From JBBFMJ01 sp037441225 (GTDB lineage: Bacteria > Acidobacteriota > Thermoanaerobaculia > UBA2201): a stretch of DNA of 22,772 nt. Positions 15,496 to 22,772 of this stretch are shown here, piece after piece. Positions within the stretch are counted from its first letter, which is position 1. Every line of letters begins with the position of its first letter. The notes under the pieces are model-generated. The model was not told where the DNA came from. It saw only the letters and a list, made by a program, of their open reading frames with translations, and made no database searches. A program made the translations under genes and the position numbers. The stretch spans positions 1-22,772 of the forward strand of contig JBBISU010000048.1 in assembly GCA_037441225.1 (NCBI GenBank). The letters are read 5' to 3'.

Positions 15496-15767
15496 CAATA
15501 CCTGATTGAAAAATCTTTAAAAATTTCTTCTCTTTCTTCAGGAAATGTTAATACTTCTTTCACTTTTGCATAAGGGTGTTCTTCCCTTAATTTTCTTATC
15601 AATTCATTTATATTTTCTTCCTTACCCTGAAATAGAGCTTCTACGCTTCCATCTGGTAAATTCCTTACCCATCCTTTTACATTTAGTTCCTTTGCAAAAT
15701 CCTCTGTGTAAGCTCTAAAATATACACCTTGGACTTTTCCCTTAAAAATACATCTCATAGTTTTCAT
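15495..15767 (-). CDS. acyP: Acylphosphatase
   Basis: A small cytoplasmic enzyme hydrolysing acyl phosphates. The signature GKVQGVYFRAY holds the phosphate-binding loop and catalytic arginine, and GWVRNLPDGSVEA carries the catalytic asparagine. The 90-residue length is usual. I chose the ATG at 15767, giving MKTMRCIFKG, instead of an upstream ATG at 15800. It overlaps the purN stop as ATGA and has AAGGAGG 11 bases upstream, inside the longer version. It ends in TGATG overlap with the next small gene. Confidence 0.92.
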   Translation of the reverse strand: MKTMRCIFKGKVQGVYFRAYTEDFAKELNVKGWVRNLPDGSVEALFQGKEENINELIRKLREEHPYAKVKEVLTFPEEREEIFKDFSIRY

Positions 15768-16369
15768 AAAAGAAAAAACCTCCTTCCCCTGATTTCCCAT
15801 CTATTTTCTATTAACAATTTTAATGCCTCTGAATAAGCAATGTGCTCTTCTTTTAAAATTCTTTCTTCCAAAGCCTCAACAGAATCTTCTTGAAAAACAG
15901 GAACTACTCTTTGAAGTATAATTGGTCCTGAATCAACTCCTTCATCTACAAAATGAACAGTACAACCAGAAAATTTAACACCATATTCAAGAGCTTGTCT
16001 TTGGGCTTCTACTCCTGGAAAAGATGGAAGAAGCGCAGGATGGATGTTTATAATTTTCCACTTATATTTTCTTACAAATTCTTCTGATAAAATCCTCATA
16101 TAGCCAGCCATTACAATAAAATCTGGTTTTAAATTATCTATTATTTTTTCAATTTCTATTTCATGTTCCCTTCTGGAAGGAAGACCTTTGTTTTCAATTA
16201 TAAAAGTTTTCAATCCAAATTCTTTTGCTTTTTCAATTCCTTTTGCTTCTTTTTTATTTGAAAAAACGCCACAAATTTCTGCAAACAAATACCCATTTTT
16301 TATGTTTTCATAAATCTTTAAAAAATTACTACCTCTGCCTGAAAGCATTATAAAAAGCTTCTTTTTCAT
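15764..16369 (-). CDS. purN: Phosphoribosylglycinamide formyltransferase
   Basis: Converts GAR to FGAR using 10-formyltetrahydrofolate, the third step of purine synthesis. The GAR-binding loop is SGRGSNF (10-16). The catalytic triad is seen as N108 and H110 in INIHPALLPSFPG, and D146 in VDEGVDSGP. The 201-residue length is typical of bacterial PurN. Its ATG overlaps the purM stop (ATGA), and its stop overlaps the acylphosphatase start. Being folate-dependent, it differs from the ATP/formate-dependent PurT. Confidence 0.95.
   Translation of the reverse strand: MKKKLFIMLSGRGSNFLKIYENIKNGYLFAEICGVFSNKKEAKGIEKAKEFGLKTFIIENKGLPSRREHEIEIEKIIDNLKPDFIVMAGYMRILSEEFVRKYKWKIINIHPALLPSFPGVEAQRQALEYGVKFSGCTVHFVDEGVDSGPIILQRVVPVFQEDSVEALEERILKEEHIAYSEALKLLIENRWEIRGRRFFLL
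15779..15785 (-). promoter_or_regulatory. Shine-Dalgarno that decides the acylphosphatase start
   Basis: AAGGAGG on the minus strand, 11 bases before the ATG at 15767 and within the 3' end of purN. It supports the shorter acylphosphatase over the ATG at 15800. Confidence 0.6.
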
Positions 16370-17391
16370 TCAATGACTACCCTTCCTTCTCCTTTTTTAA
16401 TTTCCCCAATTATATAAAATTCCTGTGAGTTTTTTTCAAAATAATTTGACAAACCTTTTAATTTATTTTTTGAAATTATTATACAAATTCCAATTCCCAT
16501 ATTAAAAACCCTGTACATTTCTTCTTCCTTTATTTTACCTTTTTCTTTCAAAAACTCAAAGATTGGCAAAACTTTCCAACTTCCTCTCTTTATAATAACA
16601 TTCATTCCTTTTGGCAGAACCCTTGGAATATTGTCATAAAAACCTCCTCCTGTTATGTGGGCAAGACCTTTTATTTTTCCATCAATTATTGGTTTTTTTA
16701 ATATTTTTAAGTAAGAAATGTGGGGCTTTAATAGTGCTTCTGATAACTTTTCTTCCAATGGAAATGGCTTATCTTCTAAGGAATATCCACTATCCTGTAT
16801 AATTTTTCTTGCTAAGGTATACCCATTTGTATGCAAGCCAGTGGAAGGGAGACCTATTATTATGTCTCCTTCTTTTATGTTTTTCTTTGGAAGGATTTTA
16901 CTCTTTTCTACAACCCCAACTATAAATCCAACTAAATCAAAGATCCCTTCAGGATAAATACCTTTAAGTTCAGCTGTCTCCCCACCCAATAGCACAATCC
17001 CATTTTCCTCACAAGCTTTAATAATCCCCTTTAAAACATTGTTGAAAACTTCTCCCTTTAAGCCTTCACAACCAAAATAGTCCATAAAGAAAAGGGGTTC
17101 AATAACTCCTTGAACAAGAATGTCATTTATGCAATGACAGACAATATCATAACCAAGTATATCTAAATTATTTGATTTAATTCCTAACAAAATTTTTGTT
17201 CCAACTCCATCACAGGAAGAAACAATTACTGGATTTTTATAATTTTTAAAAGGAAAAGAATAAAGCCCTCCAAAACCACCAATACCTCTTATCAATCTTT
17301 TACTTTTAATTTTTTGAGTATCCTTTTTTAATTTTTCAATTAATTCATTTTGAAGGTCTATATCTACACCTGCTTTTTTATATTTCTCCAT
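16366..17391 (-). CDS. purM: Phosphoribosylformylglycinamidine cyclo-ligase (AIR synthetase)
   Basis: Closes FGAM to AIR with ATP, the fifth step. The start chosen gives MEKYKKAGVDID, the classic PurM N-terminus. It has AAGGAG 6 bases upstream and a TAATG overlap with the purF stop. A longer frame from 17484 would only run backwards through purF. Motifs by corrected numbering are RGIGGFGGLY (35-44), SSCDGVGTKIL (58-68), LGGETAELKGIYPEG (135-149) and GLPSTGLHTNGY (180-191), then a late HITGGGFYDNIPRVLP. Length 341 is typical. It shares the ATP-binding superfamily with PurL, encoded two genes away. Confidence 0.95.
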   Translation of the reverse strand: MEKYKKAGVDIDLQNELIEKLKKDTQKIKSKRLIRGIGGFGGLYSFPFKNYKNPVIVSSCDGVGTKILLGIKSNNLDILGYDIVCHCINDILVQGVIEPLFFMDYFGCEGLKGEVFNNVLKGIIKACEENGIVLLGGETAELKGIYPEGIFDLVGFIVGVVEKSKILPKKNIKEGDIIIGLPSTGLHTNGYTLARKIIQDSGYSLEDKPFPLEEKLSEALLKPHISYLKILKKPIIDGKIKGLAHITGGGFYDNIPRVLPKGMNVIIKRGSWKVLPIFEFLKEKGKIKEEEMYRVFNMGIGICIIISKNKLKGLSNYFEKNSQEFYIIGEIKKGEGRVVIE

Positions 17392-18773
17392 TAAAAACTC
17401 CTTTTTAAAGAAAAAAGTTTTTGTTGTTTTGTATCGGCAGGTAGAACTGGATAATTTCCATCCCAGCAGGCAGTACAAAACCATTTTTTTTCAGGATCCA
17501 CACTCTTCTGAAGGCTTTCCAAGGATAAATATTGAAGGGATGTGGCATCAATAAATTCACACACCTCATCAACACTTTTATTATAGGCAATTAGTTCTTC
17601 TGAAGTTGGAGTATCAATTCCATAAAAACAAGGAAATCTTGTTGGAGGGCAGGAAACCTTCACATGGACTTCCTTTGCTCCTGCATTTTTTAGAAGTTGA
17701 ACAATTTGTCTCATTGTTGTGCCCCTTATAATTGAATCATCCACCAAAACAACCCTTTTTCCTTTAATTATTGAACTTATAGGTGCAAGTTTTAATCTTA
17801 CTCCAAAATCCCTGATTGATTGAAAGGGCTGGATAAAAGTCCTTCCAATATAATGGCTCCTTATTAAGCCAAAACTTAAAGGAATTTTTGATTCCTCTGA
17901 ATACCCCATAGCAGCAAAAATACCTGAATCAGGCACTGGGATTACAATGTCTGCTTTTGTTTTTTGTTCCTGTGCAAGTTTTCTTCCCATATTTATTCTA
18001 CTTAAAGAAACAGGAATATTATAAAGAATACTATCAGGCCTTGCAAAATAAACATATTCAAAGATACAAAAATAACTCTCCCTTGATTTTTTCCACTCAA
18101 TAGATTCAAATTTTTTGTCAGATGATATAACTACCTCACCAGCTTTTAATTCTTTTATAACCTTTCCTTTAATTAACTCAATTGCAGCTGTTTCAGAGGA
18201 AAAACAAAAGGAATTTTCAACCTTTCCTAAAAATAAGGGCCTGAAGCCATAAGGGTCTCTTACTGCCAAAATATTATCTTTAAATAAAAAAAGCAAAGAA
18301 AAGGCTCCTTGAAGCTCTGAGAGAGCATCAATTATTGCATCCTCCATTGTAGGAGCAGAAGAACGAGCAATTAAATGTAATATTAATTCAGAATCAGAAT
18401 TCCCTGTTAAAATTGCTCCTTCCTTTATGAGTATTTGTCTTAAAAAAGGGGCATTCACTAAATTACCATTATGGCACAATGCTACTTCTCCTTTTGAAGT
18501 AGTTGCATATAAAGGTTGCGCATTTGAAAGGGATGATGAGCCAGCAGTAGAATATCTCACATGTCCAATGCTTAAATTTCCTTCAAATTTTTTAATTTCT
18601 TCTAAGGTAAAGACATCCCTTACTTGTCCCATTCCAGTTTTCACATATATTTTATCTTTATTTAAAACAGCAATCCCTGCACTTTCCTGTCCCCTGTGTT
18701 GCAAGCCCTGAATCCCCAGGTAAGTTAAAATAGCTGCTTCTTTATGCCCTATAACTCCAAAAATTCCACACAT
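17391..18773 (-). CDS. purF: Amidophosphoribosyltransferase
   Basis: The committed step of purine synthesis: PRPP plus glutamine gives 5-phosphoribosylamine. It opens MCGIFGV with the Ntn nucleophile C2 directly after Met, so there is no long propeptide to remove. The PRPP loop VVLVDDSIIRGTT is at 341-353. Cysteines C236, C382, C433 and C436 (in FCTAC) sit where the Bacillus-type enzyme binds its 4Fe-4S cluster, suggesting an oxygen-sensitive enzyme. Length 460 fits. It lies 3 bases after purL and overlaps purM by TAATG. Confidence 0.96.
   Translation of the reverse strand: MCGIFGVIGHKEAAILTYLGIQGLQHRGQESAGIAVLNKDKIYVKTGMGQVRDVFTLEEIKKFEGNLSIGHVRYSTAGSSSLSNAQPLYATTSKGEVALCHNGNLVNAPFLRQILIKEGAILTGNSDSELILHLIARSSAPTMEDAIIDALSELQGAFSLLFLFKDNILAVRDPYGFRPLFLGKVENSFCFSSETAAIELIKGKVIKELKAGEVVISSDKKFESIEWKKSRESYFCIFEYVYFARPDSILYNIPVSLSRINMGRKLAQEQKTKADIVIPVPDSGIFAAMGYSEESKIPLSFGLIRSHYIGRTFIQPFQSIRDFGVRLKLAPISSIIKGKRVVLVDDSIIRGTTMRQIVQLLKNAGAKEVHVKVSCPPTRFPCFYGIDTPTSEELIAYNKSVDEVCEFIDATSLQYLSLESLQKSVDPEKKWFCTACWDGNYPVLPADTKQQKLFSLKRSF
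17398..17403 (-). promoter_or_regulatory. Shine-Dalgarno that decides the purM start
   Basis: AAGGAG on the minus strand, 6 bases before the ATG at 17391 and inside the last codons of purF. It fixes purM at 341 residues. Confidence 0.65.
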
Positions 18774-18776
18774 ATA

Positions 18777-20969
18777 TTACTCCATAAACTTTTCAAGTCC
18801 CTTTTCAATTAAATCTTTTAAATCATCAAAGGGAATTTCAAACTTAAAATTATTTGTTTTAATAGAAAATAAATTTTCATTAAAATTTCCTAATTTTATT
18901 AAAGGAACTTCTAAAATCTTTGAAAGAGATTCAATTTTATTATCTTCGCCAAAAACCAAAGCCTTTGAGCCGCCTTCACCTAATAAAAATAGTATTTCAT
19001 TTTCTTTTGAAAATTTTATGTCCACTCCAGAATTCAAAAGAAGAGATAATTCAACTAAGGAAACCAATAAACCCCCTTCACTTAAATCATGGGCACCAAA
19101 AATTGCCTTACTCTTAAATCCATTAAGCAAAAATTTGCAAAGTTTTTTTTCATTTTTCAAATTTAATTTTGGTATTCTTCCAATTAAAATTCCTTTATGA
19201 AATGAAAATAAACTTGAAGAAAGCCTTAACTCTCCTTCCCCTGCTAAATAAATAGAAGATTTTTTTCCTCTCTCATAATTTAATACTTTTTTTATATTTT
19301 TTATAAAACCAACCATTCCAATTGTAGGTGTAGGCCAGATTGATTTTTTAGAAGTTTCATTATAAAAACTCACATTTCCAGAAACAACAGGGATATTAAA
19401 AAATTTAAGGGCTTCAGAAATTCCTTCAATTGATTCTTTAAACTGCCACATAACTTCTGGGTTTTCTGGGTTGCCAAAGTTTAAGCAATCGGTTACACCT
19501 ATGGCTTTTGCTCCAACACAAGAAAGATTTCTTACTGCTTCTGCAACTGCATAGGCAGAACCCTCCCTTGGATTTAAATAACACCACAAGGGATTTACAT
19601 CACTTGTTAAAGCAATCCCATAATCTTTACCCTTAATTCTTAAAAGAGCAGAATCAAAAGAGGGCTTTAAAACAGTATTTGTTTGAACTTGATGGTCATA
19701 TTGCCTGTATATTGGCTTCTTAGATGAAATATTTGGATTTTGTAAAAATTCAATTATTTCTTTTTCAAAATTTTTAATCTCAATTTTAATATCTTCTTCT
19801 TTGTTTAATTCATCAATATAAGAAGGTTTTTTGTAAGGTCTTTTATATTTTGGTGCCTTTGAAACCAGTGGCTCAATTTCCAAATCAATTACTTTTTCAC
19901 CCTTAAAATATCCTTCAACTTTTTTTGTATCAGTTACATAACCAATTTCAACTGCATCCAAATCCCATTTTTTAAAAACCTTTAAAACTTCTTCTTCTTT
20001 TCCTTTTTTTACAACCATCAGCATCCTTTCCTGTGATTCGGAAAGCATAATTTCATAAGGATCCATATCTTTTTCCCTCAAAGGAATTTTGTCAAGGTAC
20101 AATACAAGCCCACTTTTACCTCTTTCTGCCATTTCAAAAGAAGAAGAAGTAAGTCCTGCTGCTCCCATATCCTGTATCCCTTCAATTGAATCCCCTTTCA
20201 TAATCTCCAAAAGAGCTTCCAAAAGCAATTTTTCTGTAAAAGGATCACCTATTTGAACATTTGGCTTTTTTTCCTTCAAATCATCTTCAAAAGACTCCGA
20301 TGCCATAGTTGCACCATGTATCCCATCCCTTCCTGTTTTAGAGCCTACATAAAACACTGCGTTTCCTTTCCCTTTTGCCTTTCCATAAAATATTTCATCT
20401 TTCTTTGCAATTCCTAAACAAAAAACATTTACAAGGATATTATCTTTAAAAGCATCATAAAAAGATGTTTGCCCTCCAACAGTTGGAACACCAATACAAT
20501 TTCCATAAAAAGCAATACCTTCCACAACCCCATTTAAAAGATAAACCATATTTTGATCTTTTAAGGAACCAAAAAAAAGAGAATCCATTAAACATATAGG
20601 CCTTGCCCCCATTGTAAAAATATCCCTTAAAATTCCCCCAACACCTGTTGCAGCCCCTTGAAAGGGTTCTATATAGGAAGGATGGTTATGGGATTCCATT
20701 TTAAAAACAACACACAATTCATCGTCTAATTTAATTATTCCTGCATTTTCTCCTGGTCCTTGTAAAACCCTTTTCCCTTTTGTTGGGAATTTTTTAAGAT
20801 AAATCTTTGAACTTTTATAAGAGCAATGCTCAGACCAGAGGGCAGAAAAAATTCCAAGTTCTGTATAATTTGGAATTCTCTTTAAAAATTTTAAAATTTT
20901 CTTCCACTCTGCTTTTGAAAGTCCTAAAGCCAATGCATCCTTTAAAGAAACAATTTCGTTATATTTCAT
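18777..20969 (-). CDS. purL: FGAM synthase, synthetase subunit (small PurL)
   Basis: Uses ATP and ammonia from PurQ to convert FGAR to FGAM, the fourth step. It is the 730-residue small form, lacking the N-terminal and glutaminase domains of the roughly 1300-residue enzyme, as expected when purS and purQ are separate. Seen are WSEHCSYKSS (45-54) with the catalytic-site histidine H48, KMESHNHPSYIEPFQGAATG (90-109), the two-fold repeated AIRS-type halves, and VGGQTSFY with its second-half partner VVSGNVSFYNE. The start is 4 bases after the purQ stop. Confidence 0.96.
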   Translation of the reverse strand: MKYNEIVSLKDALALGLSKAEWKKILKFLKRIPNYTELGIFSALWSEHCSYKSSKIYLKKFPTKGKRVLQGPGENAGIIKLDDELCVVFKMESHNHPSYIEPFQGAATGVGGILRDIFTMGARPICLMDSLFFGSLKDQNMVYLLNGVVEGIAFYGNCIGVPTVGGQTSFYDAFKDNILVNVFCLGIAKKDEIFYGKAKGKGNAVFYVGSKTGRDGIHGATMASESFEDDLKEKKPNVQIGDPFTEKLLLEALLEIMKGDSIEGIQDMGAAGLTSSSFEMAERGKSGLVLYLDKIPLREKDMDPYEIMLSESQERMLMVVKKGKEEEVLKVFKKWDLDAVEIGYVTDTKKVEGYFKGEKVIDLEIEPLVSKAPKYKRPYKKPSYIDELNKEEDIKIEIKNFEKEIIEFLQNPNISSKKPIYRQYDHQVQTNTVLKPSFDSALLRIKGKDYGIALTSDVNPLWCYLNPREGSAYAVAEAVRNLSCVGAKAIGVTDCLNFGNPENPEVMWQFKESIEGISEALKFFNIPVVSGNVSFYNETSKKSIWPTPTIGMVGFIKNIKKVLNYERGKKSSIYLAGEGELRLSSSLFSFHKGILIGRIPKLNLKNEKKLCKFLLNGFKSKAIFGAHDLSEGGLLVSLVELSLLLNSGVDIKFSKENEILFLLGEGGSKALVFGEDNKIESLSKILEVPLIKLGNFNENLFSIKTNNFKFEIPFDDLKDLIEKGLEKFME

Positions 20970-20973
20970 CTTT

Positions 20974-21675
20974 TTAACCCATTAAAAAATTTTTAAGGGA
21001 TCTGAAAATATATATCCCATCCCTTGAGCCAAGGATTTTTTCCACATACCTTTCAGGATGTGGCATCATACCTAAGACATTTCCTTTTTTATTAAAAATT
21101 CCTGCAATTGAATAAAGGGAACCGTTTGGATTTGCTTTTATATTTTCTTCTTCAATTTTTCCATTATGTAAACAATATCTGAAAGCAATTTGTTTATTTT
21201 TTATAAGTTCTTTTAAAGTTTTATCATCGCAAAAATAATTTCCATCCATATGGGCTATTGGAAGTTTTATAATTTGTCCTTTTTTTAATTCCTTTAAAAA
21301 GATTGGATTTTTATTTTCAACCTTTAAAAAAACATCCTGACATAAAAATTTTAAGCTCCTATTCCTCAAAAGTGCCCCCTCCAAAAGCCCTGCTTCAGTT
21401 AAAATTTGAAAACCATTACAAATTCCTAAAACAGGTTTTCCTTCCTCTGCAAATCTTTTAACTTCTTCCATAATTGGCGAAAATTTTGCAATTGCTCCTG
21501 CTCTTAAATAATCTCCATAAGAAAAACCGCCTGGCAAAACAACTCCAGAAAAATTTTTTAAAGTTTTTTCCTTATGCCATACAAGTTCAGAGGGTATCCC
21601 TGCAATTTCTTTTAAAGCATAATAAACATCAAAATCACAATTAGAACCAGGGAAGACAATTACTGCAATTTTCAT
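20974..21675 (-). CDS. purQ: FGAM synthase, glutaminase subunit
   Basis: A class I glutamine amidotransferase that frees ammonia for PurL. The catalytic triad is C86 in LGICNGFQIL with H206 and E208 in MPHPERY. The N-terminal IAVIVFPGSNCD is typical of PurQ. The 233-residue length is usual. It overlaps the purS stop by ATGA and is followed 4 bases later by purL, consistent with equal production of the three subunits. Confidence 0.96.
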   Translation of the reverse strand: MKIAVIVFPGSNCDFDVYYALKEIAGIPSELVWHKEKTLKNFSGVVLPGGFSYGDYLRAGAIAKFSPIMEEVKRFAEEGKPVLGICNGFQILTEAGLLEGALLRNRSLKFLCQDVFLKVENKNPIFLKELKKGQIIKLPIAHMDGNYFCDDKTLKELIKNKQIAFRYCLHNGKIEEENIKANPNGSLYSIAGIFNKKGNVLGMMPHPERYVEKILGSRDGIYIFRSLKNFLMG

Positions 21676-21908
21676 AGATAAACTTTATAGGATTCAATAA
21701 TCTTATTACAAAGGAGCTTTTCTGCTGCTTCTTCAACAATCCTTCTTGCTTCTCCTTCTTCTTCTATATTCAAATCAATATAAAAAATCTTTCCAACCCT
21801 TAAGTCTTCAATCTCATCAAATCCCAAATTTTTCAAAGCATTTTTTATCGTTTTTCCCTGGGGATCCAAAACCGTTTCTTTCAAGTAAACCTCTAACTTT
21901 GCTTTCAT
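21672..21908 (-). CDS. purS: FGAM synthase subunit PurS
   Basis: The small structural subunit that joins PurQ to small PurL. The 78 residues show the family pattern: an initial strand ending in LKETVLDPQGKTIKNAL (9-25), then DEIEDLRVGKIFYIDL (31-46). It begins directly after the metallo-hydrolase stop, with GGAGG overlapping that gene's end, and overlaps purQ by ATGA. Confidence 0.94.
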   Translation of the reverse strand: MKAKLEVYLKETVLDPQGKTIKNALKNLGFDEIEDLRVGKIFYIDLNIEEEGEARRIVEEAAEKLLCNKIIESYKVYL

Positions 21909-22676
21909 TTAAACCTCCAAAAATGGAATTGTCTCTTTTTGAGAAGAGACAAAGCACAAAACATTTTCTGCTGAATGGACCTTTAAAATTTCTTCCACAT
22001 AATATTTTACCAGATTTGGATCATTATTTACTTCTGATAAGTGAATTGGAAAAATATACTTTAAGGATGGTGAGATTAATTTAGAAATTGCTTCAACAGC
22101 ATCTTTATTGGATAGATGTCCAAAAGTACTTTTAATCCTTTTTTTCAAATTATATGGATAGGGACCATTAATTAAAAGTTTTTCATCATGGTTTGTTTCA
22201 ATTGCAATTAAACTTGAATTTTTCAATTTTTCTAAAACCAAAAGGGTTACCTTTCCTAAATCAGAAGCAAAACCAATCTTTTTATATCCCTTTGAAAAAG
22301 AAAAAGCCATTGGTTCAGAAGCATCATGGGGAACTGAAAAGGGAGAAATATTGATGCTTCCAATTTGAAAATCTTCCCCTCCTTTTATTGATCTTATTTC
22401 TGTTTTTAATTCAAAATTTAAAGAATTTAATGTTCCATTACTACAAAAAACTGGTACTGGATGGATTTTTAAGAAACCTTCAAGTCCTTTTATATGATCC
22501 CAATGCTCATGGGTTATCAAAATTGCTTTTATTTCTTTTGGCTCAATGGAGACCTTTTCTAATCTTTTTATAAGTTCTCTTAAAGAAAAACCAACATCAA
22601 TTAAAATTATAGTATCATCATCTTTAATTAAATAGGAATTCCCTTTGCTTCCAGAACCTAAAACTGAAAATTGCAA
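21909..22676 (-). CDS. MBL-fold metallo-hydrolase, WalJ/YycJ-like
   Basis: A cytoplasmic metallo-beta-lactamase-fold protein. The metal-binding motif THEHWDH is at 55-61, with a FGHLSNKDA segment and a final IFPIHLSEVNND supplying later ligands. MQFSVLGSGSKGNSYLI at the N-terminus is typical of the YycJ/WalJ group, which has been described as 5'-3' DNA exonuclease-like. The 255-residue length fits. The start codon is TTG, with AAGGAG 8 bases upstream. It heads the purine unit and abuts purS. A link to purine synthesis is not known; co-transcription may be for convenience. Confidence 0.85.
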   Translation of the reverse strand: MQFSVLGSGSKGNSYLIKDDDTIILIDVGFSLRELIKRLEKVSIEPKEIKAILITHEHWDHIKGLEGFLKIHPVPVFCSNGTLNSLNFELKTEIRSIKGGEDFQIGSINISPFSVPHDASEPMAFSFSKGYKKIGFASDLGKVTLLVLEKLKNSSLIAIETNHDEKLLINGPYPYNLKKRIKSTFGHLSNKDAVEAISKLISPSLKYIFPIHLSEVNNDPNLVKYYVEEILKVHSAENVLCFVSSQKETIPFLEV

Positions 22677-22704
22677 TTTTATTGCTCCTTTAATTTAATT
22701 AAAT

Positions 22705-22733
22705 ATAATAATTAAAAAAAATAAATTTTTCAA
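22705..22733 (-). promoter_or_regulatory. Candidate promoter of the purine operon
   Basis: On the minus strand TTGAAA (22733-22728), 17 bases, then TATTAT (22710-22705), each one mismatch from consensus. Transcription would begin near 22698, giving a leader of about 22 bases that includes AAGGAG. This is too short for a purine riboswitch, and none is visible to the window end. Confidence 0.5.
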
Positions 22734-22772
22734 TATTTTTTATAGGTACAAAGATCAATTATGAAAATAAAA

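Noticed and set aside
17392..17484. A 31-residue N-terminal extension of PurM
   Set aside because: It overlaps the purF coding sequence, lacks family resemblance, and the Shine-Dalgarno lies just before the internal ATG at 17391.
22677..22772. Purine riboswitch upstream of the purine unit
   Set aside because: The sequence is plain AT-rich DNA without the conserved loop-loop core. The riboswitch could only lie beyond the window.

Overview
The window is an AT-rich bacterial chromosome segment in which all 23 protein genes I support, plus one tRNA gene, lie on the minus strand. Gene order below follows transcription, from high to low coordinates. The outer-membrane-type beta-barrel protein, the ZnuA-like binding protein and the bifunctional penicillin-binding protein indicate a Gram-negative (diderm) cell. 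The low GC content, the purine-rich coding strand and the frequent AGA/AGG arginine codons where I checked would suit a thermophile or an uncultivated lineage. DUF1844, DUF4388 and the TPR/zinc-ribbon protein suggest a group outside the classic model phyla, perhaps near candidate lineages such as WOR-3/Hydrothermae. That placement is a guess; the window has no rRNA or marker gene to settle it.

Region 1 (22.7-15.2 kb) is a tightly packed purine operon: a WalJ/YycJ-like metallo-hydrolase, purS, purQ, purL, purF, purM, purN, acylphosphatase and an 82-residue protein. Genes overlap by 1-4 bases or are at most 4 bases apart. PurS, PurQ and small PurL form the three-part FGAM synthase. PurF, PurN and PurM supply neighbouring steps from PRPP to AIR. 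PurD, PurE/K, PurC, PurB and PurH are not in this window. A good sigma-70-type promoter lies just upstream of the first gene.

Region 2 (15.2-10.5 kb) is a less familiar set: a DUF1844 protein, a large TPR membrane protein with a six-cysteine zinc ribbon, a DUF4388 protein whose C-terminus resembles the type II secretion pseudopilin GspG, a class V aminotransferase, and tRNA-Pro(CGG). The aminotransferase reading frame ends inside the tRNA gene. This set is the best candidate here for an undescribed envelope-associated system.

Region 3 (10.4-7.0 kb) holds a class A penicillin-binding protein with a near-perfect extended -10 promoter, then an NmrA-like NAD(P)-binding protein.

Region 4 (7.0-2.0 kb) reads as one unit: a MenA-like prenyltransferase, a DUF4870-like membrane protein, a short RmlC-like cupin, then a metal-uptake cassette. 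The cassette comprises a small His/Cys protein with an RGPP tail, an outer-membrane porin, a ZnuA-like binding protein and a ZnuB-like permease. The matching ATPase gene is absent. Zinc is the likely metal, but this is inferred from family resemblance.

Region 5 (1.8-0.1 kb) is a single long-chain acyl-CoA synthetase gene. No insertion sequence, phage gene, CRISPR array or rRNA was seen. No stretch without a gene exceeds 300 bases; the longest gap is 1761-1984.
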